DNA of 64,000 nucleotides from Syntrophaceae bacterium (GCA_013177795.1 JABLXY010000003.1:475244-539243), one strand, 5' to 3'; shown: positions 13,699-22,483, counted from the first letter of the stretch. The notes: generated by a model not told the origin, from the letters alone. Made by a program: numbers and translations.

Positions 13699-14853
13699 AT
13701 GTCATCAGAACATCGGAACGGGACGGCGGAAGCCGGCGCACACAAGGGAACGGTCCTCATCGTCGACGATCACCCGGTGAACATCCGGCTCCTCGAGAAG
13801 ATCCTGGGTGCCGCGGGCTACCGGACGCTGGCGGCCGAAAACGGGCCGGACGGGCGGGCCCTGGCCGCCGGCCGGCAGCCGGATTTGATCCTGCTGGACA
13901 TCATGATGCCCGGCGAGAGCGGGTTCGAGTCCTGCGAGAAGCTCAAGCGGGACCCGCAGACGGCCCACATCCCCGTCGTCTTCCTGTCGGCCAAGGCCGA
14001 CACGGAGAGCAAGGTCACGGGGCTCAACCTCGGCGCCGTGGACTACATGACCAAGCCCTTCGACAAGAAGGAGGTCCTCGCGCGGGTGGGCCGCCACCTC
14101 GAGACGCGGGACGCCTACCGCAGCATCATCGAGCTGCAGGCGGCCAAGCTCAGGCAGGTCCACGAGGCCCAGCAGGCGATTTTGACCCGGCCGGTGGAAT
14201 TCCCCGAGGCCGCCTTCGGCGTGAGCTACACCCCCATCATCGAGGCCGGCGGGGATTTCTACGACGTCTTCCCCGTGGGGGACGGGACCTTCGGCTACTT
14301 CGCCGCCGACTTCAGCGGGCACGACATCCGGGCCTCGTACAACACCTTCGCCCTCAAGGCCCTGATCAGCCAGAACACGGGGCCGCAGATCCCCCCGCAG
14401 GAGACGATGCAGGTCATCAACCGCGTCTTCATGAGCCTCATGAAGAACGGCGAGCACCTGACCGGCGTCTACGCGCGGCTCGACCGGCCGGGGTCGGAGC
14501 TCACCGTGGTCAACGCCGGCCACCTGCCGGTGCTGCACCTCTCCCGGGAGGGCGAGATCCGGACCCTGGCCGCCGAGGGCGACATCCTGGGGGTCTTCGA
14601 GGACGTCCTGTTCAAGCCCCTGCGCGTGCCGGTCCGCGCGGGCGAGCGGTTCTTCCTCTACACGGACGGACTGCTCGAGGTCTTCGGGGAGGACCCGCGC
14701 GGCCGCGAGGAGGGGATCGACGCGCTCATGGCCTGCTGCGCCGAGACGAGGGAGCTGCCGATCGGCAGGGCCGTCGACGAGATCGTTTCCCTGATCTGCC
14801 CGGACCGGGGGCGGCTGCAGGACGACGTGCTGCTGCTCGGCGTGGAGGTTTGA
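13699..14853 (+). CDS. Response regulator with PP2C (RsbU/SpoIIE-like) phosphatase domain
   Basis: 384 residues. The receiver occupies about 17-135 with a complete site (VDDHPVN, D67 in LLDIMMPGESG, then FLSAKAD and TKPFDKKE). After a short coiled linker comes a PPM-type serine phosphatase domain (about 185-384) with EAGGDFYDVFPV, ADFSGHD, VNAGHLPVL and FFLYTDGLLEVF. In partner-switching systems this phosphatase, controlled by receiver phosphorylation, dephosphorylates a STAS-domain antagonist. Both partners, the anti-sigma-type kinase and the STAS protein, follow immediately, so this is the output stage of the phosphorelay encoded upstream. Confidence 0.92.
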   Translation: MSSEHRNGTAEAGAHKGTVLIVDDHPVNIRLLEKILGAAGYRTLAAENGPDGRALAAGRQPDLILLDIMMPGESGFESCEKLKRDPQTAHIPVVFLSAKADTESKVTGLNLGAVDYMTKPFDKKEVLARVGRHLETRDAYRSIIELQAAKLRQVHEAQQAILTRPVEFPEAAFGVSYTPIIEAGGDFYDVFPVGDGTFGYFAADFSGHDIRASYNTFALKALISQNTGPQIPPQETMQVINRVFMSLMKNGEHLTGVYARLDRPGSELTVVNAGHLPVLHLSREGEIRTLAAEGDILGVFEDVLFKPLRVPVRAGERFFLYTDGLLEVFGEDPRGREEGIDALMACCAETRELPIGRAVDEIVSLICPDRGRLQDDVLLLGVEV

Positions 14854-14919
14854 CGGCCCCGGAGCCATCGGGACCGGTTCTTGCAAAGACAGTGGAGTCG
14901 GAACGCAGGGTCGGGCTGC

Positions 14920-15339
14920 ATGGACATCTATGACGTCACCAGGGCTCCGGGGAGCCTGGAGATCTTTTTCTCGCCGAAGCTCCGGCACATCGACCGGGCA
15001 GGCGAGGAGACGGAGCGGTTCCTCGAGGAAAACGCGGCGGGGGTCAGCCCCTTCGGCGTGCTGCTCGTCATGCGGGAGGCCCTGACCAACGCGGTGCTCT
15101 ACGGGAGCCGCCACGAGGAGGACTCGAAGATCCGCTACAGCCTGCGCCTCGCCGCCGGGACGCTCACCATGGAGGTGGAGGACGACGGCGACGGCTTCGA
15201 CTGGCGGAGCCGGTCGGCCGAGGTGCCCGACATCGAGTCGGAGTCCGGCCGGGGGATGGCGATCATGACGGCCTACGCCTCCGGCTTTCGATACAACGAC
15301 AAGGGGAACCGCCTCGCCGTCTTCTGGCATTGCCCGTGA
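14920..15339 (+). CDS. RsbW-like serine kinase/anti-sigma factor (GHKL ATPase)
   Basis: 139 residues, the size of RsbW/SpoIIAB proteins. GHKL ATP-binding motifs are LVMREALTNAVLYGS (N box), EVEDDGDGFDW (G1) and SGRGMAIM (G2). Such proteins phosphorylate a STAS partner and sequester either a sigma factor or another target. No sigma factor gene is adjacent, so the client is unknown and could be an enzyme rather than a sigma factor. The ATG at 14920 is used because family homology starts there; the ribosome binding site is weak. It lies between the phosphatase and STAS genes, matching rsbU-W-V type modules. Confidence 0.88.
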   Translation: MDIYDVTRAPGSLEIFFSPKLRHIDRAGEETERFLEENAAGVSPFGVLLVMREALTNAVLYGSRHEEDSKIRYSLRLAAGTLTMEVEDDGDGFDWRSRSAEVPDIESESGRGMAIMTAYASGFRYNDKGNRLAVFWHCP

Positions 15340-15393
15340 CGGCCCGGGACCCCGTGAGCATCCGTCAAGCCCAACGAACAGACAGGAGGTTTC

Positions 15394-15696
15394 ATGGAAA
15401 ACGCCATCCAACAGCCGAAGCAGACGCTCATCGCCCCGGGCAGGGACATCGTCGCCTCCTATGCCCAGGAGCTGCGGCGCAACCTGTGGTCGCTCATCGA
15501 GGACGGGGTCACGGACGTGACGATCGACCTGTCCGGCGTGCAGATGATCGACTCCATCGGTCTCGGGGTCCTGATCGCGGCCCACAACTCGCTCAAGAAG
15601 AAGCAGGGCCGGCTCGCGATCATCCACGTCTCCAAGGAGATCCTGGGCCTGCTGAAGACGATGCGCCTCGACCGCCACTTCGACATCCGGGAATAG
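15394..15696 (+). CDS. STAS-domain anti-sigma factor antagonist (RsbV/SpoIIAA-like)
   Basis: 100 residues, a single STAS domain. The switch loop reads VQMIDSIGLGVLIAAH; S54 is the expected phosphorylation site for the kinase encoded just upstream and the target of the PP2C phosphatase at 13699. In the unphosphorylated form such proteins bind the RsbW-like kinase and release its client. A good ribosome binding site (ACAGGAGG) lies about 6 bases before the ATG. The gene ends the signalling island and is followed by several GC-rich hairpins. Confidence 0.92.
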   Translation: MENAIQQPKQTLIAPGRDIVASYAQELRRNLWSLIEDGVTDVTIDLSGVQMIDSIGLGVLIAAHNSLKKKQGRLAIIHVSKEILGLLKTMRLDRHFDIRE

Positions 15697-15708
15697 CGAA
15701 AGACGCGG

Positions 15709-15777
15709 CGGGGCCGGACGCTCCGCCCGGCCCCGGCCGAGACACCCCTGCGGGTGCGCCGCGCGTGCCCGCAGGGG
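15709..15777. terminator. Tandem GC-rich hairpins after the partner-switching module
   Basis: A 9-bp stem CGGGGCCGG/CCGGCCCCG (15709-15717 with 15727-15735) is followed by a perfect 10-bp stem CCCCTGCGGG/CCCGCAGGGG (15745-15754 with 15768-15777). Neither has a T-tract, so they could be Rho-linked or 3'-end-protecting structures rather than intrinsic terminators. Confidence 0.45.
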
Positions 15778-15832
15778 AGCGCGCCGGCGGCGCGCCGCCT
15801 TCCCGCTCACCCTTGTCCTTTCCCTGTCCTTC

Positions 15833-15862
15833 TTGACATCCCCGACGCGTTGGTGCATCTAG
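15833..15862 (+). promoter_or_regulatory. Possible promoter for the exporter operon
   Basis: A perfect -35 TTGACA at 15833-15838; the -10 is poor (best fit ATCTAG or TCTAGG, 18-19 bases on). It sits about 80-100 bases before the membrane fusion protein gene. Confidence 0.3.
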
Positions 15863-15943
15863 GTTCAGTCCCCGGGGTTCCGGACGGCCGCCTGCGGTCC
15901 AGCCGCTCGCCGGCGTGACGCCTGTCTGCGAAGGAGGGTCCCG

Positions 15944-16960
15944 TTGAAAAAGAAAAAGATCATCATCGGCGCGTTCGCGGCCCTGCTCCTCGGGGCGGGT
16001 CTCATGGTCTGGTTCGGCCAGCAGGGCCTGAGGAAAGACGGCCTGTATTACTCGGGGACGGTCGAGGCCTCAACCATCTCGAACCTCTCCTTCCAGGTCG
16101 GCGGCAGGGTGCTGAAGGTGCACGTCACGGAGGGACAGCGCGTGGAGAAAGACCAGCCCCTCGCGGAGCTCGACGGCGTCGAGTTCGAGGCGGCCCGCGA
16201 TCAGGCGAAGGCGGCCCTCGAACGCTCGGAGCGGAGCCGGGACCAGGCCTCGGCGATCCTGGAGGTCTACCGCAGGACCCTGCCCGACGACGTGGCGCGG
16301 GCCGAGGCCGTCGCCGCCTCCGCCCGCGACGTGCTGGCGGAAGCGCAGTCGAACAAGGAGCGCTACGATGCGCTCTATGCCCGCGCCGTCGTCTCGAAAA
16401 AGGAGTGGGAGGCGGTCAAGCTCCACTACGACACGGCGCGCTCCCGGCTCGCGGAGGCCGAGGCGGCGCTGCGGCAGGCCAGAGGCAACCTCGGGAGGAT
16501 CGGGGCCGCCGAGAGGGAGGTGGAGGCGGCCCGCGCCCAGGCCGCGGCGTCGAAAGCCGCGCTCGAGCAGGCCCGCATCCAGCTCGAACGGACGACGCTC
16601 CGGGCCCCCTTTGCGGGGATCGTGACGAGCCGCAACATCGAGCCGGGCGAGGTCGTGACCCCGACCCGCCAGGCCCTGACGCTCTCCGATCTGTCCTCCG
16701 TCAAGGTGAAGATCTACGTCGGCGAGACGGAGATCGGAAACGTCAAGCCGGGGCAGAAGGCCGAGGTGAGGGTCGACAGCCTCCCCGGCAAGACCTTCGA
16801 GGGCACGGTGACGTTCATCGCGTCGGAGGGGGAGTTCACCCCGAAGATCATCCAGACCCGCAAGGAGCGCGTGAAGCTCGTCTATCTCGTGGAAGTGACC
16901 GTGCCGAACCCGAACCTGGAGCTCAAGACGGGCATGCCGGCGGATGTGTGGTTGAAGTGA
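15944..16960 (+). CDS. HlyD/YbhG-like periplasmic membrane fusion protein
   Basis: 338 residues. An N-terminal signal-anchor (about residues 5-25) is followed by the lipoyl half-motif GTVEASTISNLSFQVGGRV, a long alpha-helical hairpin (about 80-210, rich in Ala/Glu/Arg), then the second lipoyl half with RAPFAGIVTSRNIEPGEVV and a beta-barrel domain. Such proteins link an inner-membrane ABC exporter to a TolC-type channel. The start is TTG, supported by a strong AAGGAGG about 8 bases upstream and by the basic KKKK signal start. The ATPases, permeases and channel of the same machine follow, separated from it only by palindromic element B. Confidence 0.92.
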   Translation: MKKKKIIIGAFAALLLGAGLMVWFGQQGLRKDGLYYSGTVEASTISNLSFQVGGRVLKVHVTEGQRVEKDQPLAELDGVEFEAARDQAKAALERSERSRDQASAILEVYRRTLPDDVARAEAVAASARDVLAEAQSNKERYDALYARAVVSKKEWEAVKLHYDTARSRLAEAEAALRQARGNLGRIGAAEREVEAARAQAAASKAALEQARIQLERTTLRAPFAGIVTSRNIEPGEVVTPTRQALTLSDLSSVKVKIYVGETEIGNVKPGQKAEVRVDSLPGKTFEGTVTFIASEGEFTPKIIQTRKERVKLVYLVEVTVPNPNLELKTGMPADVWLK

Positions 16961-16991
16961 ACAGGGTGTCGCAACAGGTTTTCTCGTCGAA

Positions 16992-17112
16992 TGGACGTGT
17001 TCAGACCGCTCTACGTCTTGCTGCGCTGCAGACGCAAAAACTCGCCCTTCGGGCTCAAACAGTTTGCGCTGCGGCCGCTTCGCTTCGACAAGAGCGGTTA
17101 CCTGAAAACGCC
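16992..17112. repeat. Palindromic dispersed element, copy B
   Basis: About 120 bases between the fusion protein and first ATPase. The outer arms are GACCGCTCT (from 17004) and AAGAGCGGTTAC (17090-17101). The inner arms are CGCAAA and TTTGCG around a GCCCTTCGGGC mini-hairpin. Very similar to copy C (26785-26906), with several changes in the outermost arms. Confidence 0.85.
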
Positions 17113-17156
17113 CAACTTCGACTACAAAACCCTGCCGCGACACCCTCTGAGGCGGG

Positions 17157-17921
17157 GTGATGGTGCAGGGCAACCCCATCATTGAGGTCGAGAACGTCAC
17201 CTGCCGGTTCGGGGCGGTCACGGCCGTCGACGGCGTGACGCTGTCGATCGGGGAGGGGACGGTCTTCGGTCTCGTCGGCTCCGACGGCGCGGGCAAGTCG
17301 ACGCTGCTGCGCGCGATGGCCACCATGATCGCGCCGAGTGCCGGCCGCGTCGTCTTGGCCGGGCTCGACGCCGTCTCGGACCGGCAGGAGGTGAAGCGTC
17401 TCATCGGGTACATGCCGCAGCGCTTCGGCCTCTACCCGGATCTGACCGTCGACGAGAACCTGGCCTTCTTCATGGACATCTTCGGGATCCCCCGCGCCGA
17501 GAGAGCGGATCGGCGGCAGCGGTATCTCGGCTTCTCCAATCTCCTGCCCTTCGCGGACAGGCCGGCGGGCAAGCTCTCGGGAGGCATGAAGCAGAAGCTG
17601 GGGCTTGCCTGCGTGCTGGTGCACGAGCCCCGGATCCTTCTCCTCGACGAGCCGACCAACGGGGTGGACCCCGTCTCCCGCCGGGAATTCTGGGAGATCC
17701 TGCTCGAGATGAAGCGGACGGGCATGACGATCGTCGTCTCGACGGCGTACCTCGACGAGGGGGAGCTGTGCGACCGGCTCGCCCTCATGCACCGGGCGCG
17801 CATCCTGGCCGAGGGGTCGCCCGGCGAGATCCGGGCCTCCTGCGCGAGCCTGGAGGACGCCATGATCCGCCGCATCGAGGAAACGGAAGGGGCACGGGAC
17901 CATGCCGGCACCCGCAACTGA
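17157..17921 (+). CDS. ABC transporter ATPase, first subunit (YbhF N-half-like)
   Basis: 254 residues with a complete nucleotide-binding domain: Walker A GSDGAGKST, Q-loop region GYMPQRFGLYPDLTVDEN, signature KLSGGMKQKLGLA, Walker B ILLLDEPTNGVDP, and a switch region STAYLDEGELCD in which the usual H-loop histidine is replaced by Ala (TTH becomes STA). This Y/A-type change also occurs in the N-half of YbhF-like ATPases. It starts GTG-ATG-GTG; either the GTG at 17157 or the ATG at 17160 could be used. The end overlaps the next ATPase by 20 bases. It powers, with its partner, a drug or lipid-like substrate exporter; the substrate is unknown. Confidence 0.9.
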   Translation: MMVQGNPIIEVENVTCRFGAVTAVDGVTLSIGEGTVFGLVGSDGAGKSTLLRAMATMIAPSAGRVVLAGLDAVSDRQEVKRLIGYMPQRFGLYPDLTVDENLAFFMDIFGIPRAERADRRQRYLGFSNLLPFADRPAGKLSGGMKQKLGLACVLVHEPRILLLDEPTNGVDPVSRREFWEILLEMKRTGMTIVVSTAYLDEGELCDRLALMHRARILAEGSPGEIRASCASLEDAMIRRIEETEGARDHAGTRN

Positions 17922-18663
17922 GATCGTCTCCGTGCGAGACCTGGAGAAACGGTTCGGCGATTTCGTCGCCGTCGACCGCGTCAGCTTCTCCATCGGCCGG
18001 GGGGAGATCTTCGGGTTCCTGGGCCCCAACGGCGCCGGCAAGTCGACCACCATCCGCATGCTCTGCGGCATCATCACCCCCTCGTCGGGAACGGGGCAGG
18101 TCGCCGGGTTCGACGTGGTCCGGCAGTCCGAATCGATCAAGCAGACGATCGGCTACATGTCGCAGAAGTTCTCCCTCTACGAGGACCTCACGCCGGCGGA
18201 GAACATCCGCTTTTACCTGGGGATCTACAACGTGCCCGAGGGGCAGTGGGAGGAGAGGACCCGCTGGGCCCTCGAGACCGCCGGGCTCGAGGAGATGCGC
18301 GACCGGCTCACCCGGGAGCTGACGCCCGGGTGGCGGCAGCGGCTGGCCCTGGCCTGCGCGCTTCTGCACCGGCCGGAGATCCTCTTCCTCGACGAGCCCA
18401 CCTCCGGCGTCGACCCCATCGCGCGGCGTCGTTTCTGGGCGTTCATCCGGGGGCTTGCCCGCGAGGGGGTCACGGTGTTCGTGACGACGCACTACATGGA
18501 CGAGGCCCTGCACTGCGACCGCATCGTCATGATCAACGAGGGGAGGATCGTCGCGATCGGGACTCCCGGCGAGATCGTCGCGGAGGCCTGCCCGGGGGAG
18601 CCGGGAGCGACGCTCAACGATGCGTTCATCCGGCTGATGACGAGACACAGGCGACAGGCATAA
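17902..18663 (+). CDS. ABC transporter ATPase, second subunit (YbhF C-half-like)
   Basis: 253 residues: Walker A GPNGAGKST, GYMSQKFSLYEDLTPAEN, Walker B ILFLDEPTSGVDP and H-loop VTTHYMDEA. The ABC signature is altered (ELTPGWRQRLALA instead of LSGGQ), as in the second half of fused YbhF proteins. Paired with the first ATPase this gives a heterodimer with one LSGGM and one LTPGW signature, so asymmetric ATP sites are likely. In YbhF the two halves are one polypeptide; here they are separate overlapping genes. The last codons and the intergenic bases are a heptad repeat. Confidence 0.9.
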   Translation: MPAPATEIVSVRDLEKRFGDFVAVDRVSFSIGRGEIFGFLGPNGAGKSTTIRMLCGIITPSSGTGQVAGFDVVRQSESIKQTIGYMSQKFSLYEDLTPAENIRFYLGIYNVPEGQWEERTRWALETAGLEEMRDRLTRELTPGWRQRLALACALLHRPEILFLDEPTSGVDPIARRRFWAFIRGLAREGVTVFVTTHYMDEALHCDRIVMINEGRIVAIGTPGEIVAEACPGEPGATLNDAFIRLMTRHRRQA

Positions 18664-18681
18664 GGCATGAGGCTTCAGGCG
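18647..18681. repeat. Heptanucleotide repeat across the ATPase/permease junction
   Basis: Five 7-nt units ACAGGCG, ACAGGCA, TAAGGCA, TGAGGCT, TCAGGCG. The tract contains the stop codon of the second ATPase and the start codon of the permease, so the repeat itself forms both protein ends. Confidence 0.8.
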
Positions 18682-19821
18682 ATGCGGATCCACCCCCGAA
18701 ACGTGCAGGCCGTGGCCCGGAAGGAGTTCTACCACATCGTCCGGGACTACCGGAGCCTCTACATGGCCTTCGCACTGCCGCTGCTGCTCATCCTGCTGTT
18801 CGGCTACGCGCTTTCGCTGGACGTGGACAACGTCAAGGTCGTCATCGTCGACCACGACCGCACGGCGCTCTCCCGCGATTTCGCGAGCCGCCTCGACGCC
18901 TCGCCCTACTTCGACCTGGTGAGCCATCTGCCGGACGACCGGCAGGCGGCGGCGTGGCTCGACGCCGGCCGCGCGACGATCGCGCTCGTCATCCCCCCGC
19001 GCTGGACCGAGGCAATCCGCTCGAACCGCGATGCGCCCCTGCAGGTCCTGATCGACGCGAGCGACCCCAACATCGGGTCGATCTCCCGGGGCTACATCAC
19101 CTCCTTCGTCGAGCGGTACAACGCGCAGCTGCTGGCCGATTTCCTGGCCCGGCAGGGCCTGGAGACGCTCCACCCGCCCGTCGAGGGGCGCGTCCGGGTC
19201 TGGTTCAACGAGGACCTCGAGAGCCGGAACTTCATCGTGCCCGGCATCATCGCCGTCATCATCATGATCGTGGGCGCCATGCTGACCTCCCTCGTCATCG
19301 CCCGGGAATTCGAGAACGGCACCATGGAGACGATCCGGTCCCTGCCGATCAACGCCCTCGAGTTTCTCACCGGGAAGGCCATCCCCTACTACCTCATCGC
19401 CATGACGGACGTCCTCGTGGCGCTCGTCATGGGGCAGCTGCTCTTCGGGGTCGTCATGAAGGGGAGCTTCTGGCTGATGATCCTGGCCTCGTCGCTCTAC
19501 CTCTCGGTGGCGCTCGGAATCGGGCTCTTCATCTCGGTCGCCACGAAATCCCAGCTCGTGGCCAACCAGATCGCGCTGCTCGTCTCGTACCTTCCCGCGC
19601 TGCTGCTCTCGGACTTCGTCTTCCCCGTGGAGAACATGCCCGTCATGCTCCAGTTCGTCACGCGGATCGTCCCGGCGACGTACTACATCGACATCCTCAA
19701 CGGCCTGTTCCTGCGCAATGTCGGGATGGCCTATCTCTGGCCGAGCTTCGCGGTGCTGCTCGTCATGTTTCTCGCGAGCGCCGCCCTGGCCGTGGGCAGG
19801 ATGAGAAGGGAGGGGCTGTAG
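18667..19821 (+). CDS. ABC-2 type permease (YbhS/YbhR-like), first subunit
   Basis: 384 residues. One N-terminal membrane segment (about 30-50), a large periplasmic domain (about 55-190, with VKVVIVDHDRTALSR), then five membrane segments from about residue 190. Family marks are ARKEFYHIVRDYRSLYM, the FNEDLESRNFIVPGIIA lead-in, ANQIALLVSYLPALLLSDFVFP and TRIVPATYYI. It pairs with the next permease to form the membrane channel of the MacB-unrelated, YbhFSR-type exporter. It begins inside a heptad repeat and ends one base before the next start codon. Confidence 0.92.
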   Translation: MRLQAMRIHPRNVQAVARKEFYHIVRDYRSLYMAFALPLLLILLFGYALSLDVDNVKVVIVDHDRTALSRDFASRLDASPYFDLVSHLPDDRQAAAWLDAGRATIALVIPPRWTEAIRSNRDAPLQVLIDASDPNIGSISRGYITSFVERYNAQLLADFLARQGLETLHPPVEGRVRVWFNEDLESRNFIVPGIIAVIIMIVGAMLTSLVIAREFENGTMETIRSLPINALEFLTGKAIPYYLIAMTDVLVALVMGQLLFGVVMKGSFWLMILASSLYLSVALGIGLFISVATKSQLVANQIALLVSYLPALLLSDFVFPVENMPVMLQFVTRIVPATYYIDILNGLFLRNVGMAYLWPSFAVLLVMFLASAALAVGRMRREGL

Positions 19822-19822
19822 G

Positions 19823-20944
19823 ATGAACCGGGTCCGCATCCGCGAGATCGTCCGCAAGGAGTTCATCCAGCTCTTCCGGGACCGCAAGAACAGGCCGATC
19901 CTCGTCGTCATGCCGTTCATCCAGCTGCTGGTCTTCGGCTATGTCGTCTCCACGGACGTCCGGGACATCAAGGTGGGGCTGCTCGACCAGTCCCGGTCGG
20001 CCGAGAGCCGTCTCGTGAGCCAGGCCTTCGAGGGGAGCCCCTTCTTCCGCGTTACGCACCGGACGGACGACCCGCGGGAGTTGGAGGAACTCCTGCTGCG
20101 CCGGCGGGTGGATGTGGCCGTCAAGATCGGCCCGGATTTCAGCGAGCGCGTGCGCAGCGGCCGAACGGCCGCCGTCCAGGTGCTGGCCGACGGGAGCATG
20201 AGCAACCTCGCGGGGGTGCGGATCGCCTACACCCTGCAGGTCCTCGAGAGGCTCAACCAGGCGTTCATCCGCGAGCTCCTGCCCCAGCGGATCGAGTACG
20301 GCCGCATCGACGCGCGGGTGCGGACCTGGTACAACCCGAACCTGGAGAGCCGCGACTTTTTCGTCCCCGGGATCGTCGCCGTCCTGATCATGATCATCTC
20401 GCTGCTCTTCACCTCCATGGCCATCATCCGCGAGAAGGAAGTCGGGACGATGGAGCAGCTCATCGTCACGCCCATGCGGCCCCTCGAGCTCATCCTCGGC
20501 AAGACGATCCCCTACATCCTGATCTCGATCGCCCAGATGGTCGCCGTGACCCTCTTTGCCGTCTTCTGGTTCGACATCCCCATCCTGGGGAGCGCCGTTC
20601 TCATGTTTCTGGGGGTGTGCCTGTTTCTCCTGAGCACCCTCGGGATCGGGCTTTTCGTCTCCACGATCTCGGCGACGCAGCAGCAGGCCATGCTGACGAC
20701 GTTCTTCTTCATCGTGCCCTTCTTCATGCTCTCGGGATTCGTGTTCCCCATCGACAACATGCCCGTCGTCGTGCAGTGGCTGACCTATCTCGACCCCCTG
20801 CGCTACATGCTGGTCATCATTCGGGGCGTCTTTCTCAAGGGGGTCGGCATGGACGTCCTCTGGCCGCAGTACGCGGCCCTGGCGATCCTGGGGGGCGCGG
20901 TGTTCGCGGGGGCCGTGGGGCGGTTCCGGAAGAGGCTGGATTAG
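19823..20944 (+). CDS. ABC-2 type permease (YbhS/YbhR-like), second subunit
   Basis: 373 residues with the same topology as the previous gene: N-terminal segment, periplasmic domain containing VGLLDQSRSAESR, then a C-terminal membrane domain. Marks include RKEFIQLFRDRKNR, WYNPNLESRDFFVPGIVA, REKEVGTMEQLIVTPM, MLSGFVFPIDNMP and LDPLRYMLVIIRGVFLKG. The two permeases are paralogues and probably form a heterodimer. The stop is followed by an octad-repeat hairpin that separates it from the TolC-like gene, so the channel gene may be partly uncoupled from it. Confidence 0.92.
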   Translation: MNRVRIREIVRKEFIQLFRDRKNRPILVVMPFIQLLVFGYVVSTDVRDIKVGLLDQSRSAESRLVSQAFEGSPFFRVTHRTDDPRELEELLLRRRVDVAVKIGPDFSERVRSGRTAAVQVLADGSMSNLAGVRIAYTLQVLERLNQAFIRELLPQRIEYGRIDARVRTWYNPNLESRDFFVPGIVAVLIMIISLLFTSMAIIREKEVGTMEQLIVTPMRPLELILGKTIPYILISIAQMVAVTLFAVFWFDIPILGSAVLMFLGVCLFLLSTLGIGLFVSTISATQQQAMLTTFFFIVPFFMLSGFVFPIDNMPVVVQWLTYLDPLRYMLVIIRGVFLKGVGMDVLWPQYAALAILGGAVFAGAVGRFRKRLD

Positions 20945-20968
20945 CCGCCGCAGGCAGCAGGAAAAACC

Positions 20969-21069
20969 GAAGTGAGGAAGCTCAGAAGTTAAGAAGCGTG
21001 GAAGATCCGTCAGTATTCGTCTGGCCTGCAGTGGGTCCGAACTTCTCAACTTCCCAACTTCCTCGTTCA
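20969..21069. repeat. Octanucleotide repeats as two facing arms before the TolC-like gene
   Basis: Left arm units GAAGTGAG, GAAGCTCA, GAAGTTAA, GAAGCGTG, GAAGATCC (20969-21008). Right arm units CGAACTTC, TCAACTTC, CCAACTTC, CTCGTTCA (21038-21069). The arms are complementary (GAAGTTx with AACTTC) and can form a long imperfect hairpin whose foot lies beside the ribosome binding site of the next gene. Confidence 0.8.
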
Positions 21070-21082
21070 TCATGAGGTGAGT

Positions 21083-22483
21083 ATGATGAGCAGATGGATT
21101 CGCACGGGATGGATCGCCGTCATCATCTGGACGCTGATCCCTGCCGGTGTTACGGGGGCGCAGGAGGGTGCGGCGCCGATGACGCTGGAGGAGAGCATCG
21201 CCATCGCCCTCAGGCAGAGCGTCGCCGTCCGGTCGGCGCGGGAGGGGGTCTCCGCGGCGGAGGCGAGACGCAAGGAGGCCTTCACGGGGTTTCTCCCCAA
21301 GCTGAGCACCTCGTACAACTACACGCGGCTCAACGAGGACCCCTTCGTCCGGCTCGCCCCGCCCGCGGGCGATGTCATCACGGGGACGGAGAACAACCAC
21401 ACCTGGTCCCTCGATGCCCGGCAGCCCCTGTTCACGGGCGGCCGGGTCACGGCCAACTACGGCATCCAGCGCCTGGGGGTCGACGCCTCGAGGCAGGAGG
21501 AGCTCGGGGCCGTGCAGGACACCGTGCTGGAGGTGAAGCGGAGTTATTTCACCATCCTCAAGGCGAAGCGGCTGGTCGGCGTGGCCAGGCAGTCCGTCGA
21601 GCAGCTCGAGGCCCAGAGGGACCTGGCAAAGAGTTTCTACGAGGTGGGGATCGTGCCGCGCAACGACTACCTGCAGGCCGAGGTGCGGCTCGCCGACGGC
21701 ATGCAGGGGCTCGTCCGGGCCGAAAACCGCCTGCTGGAGGCCAAGGCCCGCTTCAACACGGTGCTGCGCCGGCCCATCGACGCGCCCGCCGACGTGGAGG
21801 ACATCCTCGACTACAGCCCCGACGACAGACCCTTCGAGCAGTGCCTGAACACGGCCCTCGAGAACCGGCCCGAGATCCGGCTCTACGCCGCGAGGGTGGG
21901 ACAGGCCGAAAAAAGGGTCAAGGTCGCGGAGAGCGAGTTCTTCCCCTCGCTCAACCTGGTCGGCAGCTACCAGCGCTACGGCGACAGCCCCGGTCTGAAC
22001 GGCTCGAAGTACCGGGACCCCGAGAACTGGTCCGTCGCGGCCGTGGCGACGTGGGACCTCTGGGAGTGGGGGCGCACGAAGTATGCCCGCGATGCGGCCC
22101 TGAGCCAGGAGAAGCAGGCCCGCACCGCGCTCGAAGGCGTCAGGGACCAGGTTGCCCTCGAGGTGAAGAACGCCTGGCTGGCCGTCAGGGAGGCCGAGAA
22201 ACTCATCGCCGTGACGGAGAAGTCGACCGAGCAGGCCGAGGAGAACTACCGGATCAACCAGGAGCGTTTCCGCGAGCAGGTCTCGCGGATGACGGACGTC
22301 CTCGACGCCCTCACGCTGCTGACCGCGGCCCGCGCCTCCCGGTCCAATGCCCTGAGCGATTACCGCATCGCGCAGGCCGCCCTCGAGCGCGCCATGGGGG
22401 TGATCTGGAAGGAGGGGGACAGGCAACAGGCGGCAGGTGACAGGTCACAGCTGCAGGGGATGTCCGATGAGCGGAAAAAATGA
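21083..22483 (+). CDS. TolC-family outer membrane efflux protein
   Basis: 466 residues. A signal peptide (about residues 1-26, ending before QEGAAP) is followed by two repeated OEP domains rich in long amphipathic helices, with LTLEESIAIAL-like entry (MTLEESIAIALRQS), ARQPLFTGGRV and ATWDLWEWGRTKY landmarks. It would form the trimeric outer-membrane duct of the exporter encoded directly upstream. The ATG at 21083 is chosen because GAGGTGA sits just before it; a GTG at 21077 is in frame but overlaps that site. Its 3' end is heptad-repeat sequence and overlaps the next lipoprotein gene. Confidence 0.92.
   Translation: MMSRWIRTGWIAVIIWTLIPAGVTGAQEGAAPMTLEESIAIALRQSVAVRSAREGVSAAEARRKEAFTGFLPKLSTSYNYTRLNEDPFVRLAPPAGDVITGTENNHTWSLDARQPLFTGGRVTANYGIQRLGVDASRQEELGAVQDTVLEVKRSYFTILKAKRLVGVARQSVEQLEAQRDLAKSFYEVGIVPRNDYLQAEVRLADGMQGLVRAENRLLEAKARFNTVLRRPIDAPADVEDILDYSPDDRPFEQCLNTALENRPEIRLYAARVGQAEKRVKVAESEFFPSLNLVGSYQRYGDSPGLNGSKYRDPENWSVAAVATWDLWEWGRTKYARDAALSQEKQARTALEGVRDQVALEVKNAWLAVREAEKLIAVTEKSTEQAEENYRINQERFREQVSRMTDVLDALTLLTAARASRSNALSDYRIAQAALERAMGVIWKEGDRQQAAGDRSQLQGMSDERKK
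22419..22453. repeat. Heptanucleotide repeat at the end of the TolC-like gene
   Basis: Units ACAGGCA, ACAGGCG, GCAGGTG, ACAGGTC, ACAGCTG encode the divergent C-terminal tail of the channel protein. Similar in wording (ACAGGCN) to the tract at 18647. Confidence 0.75.
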
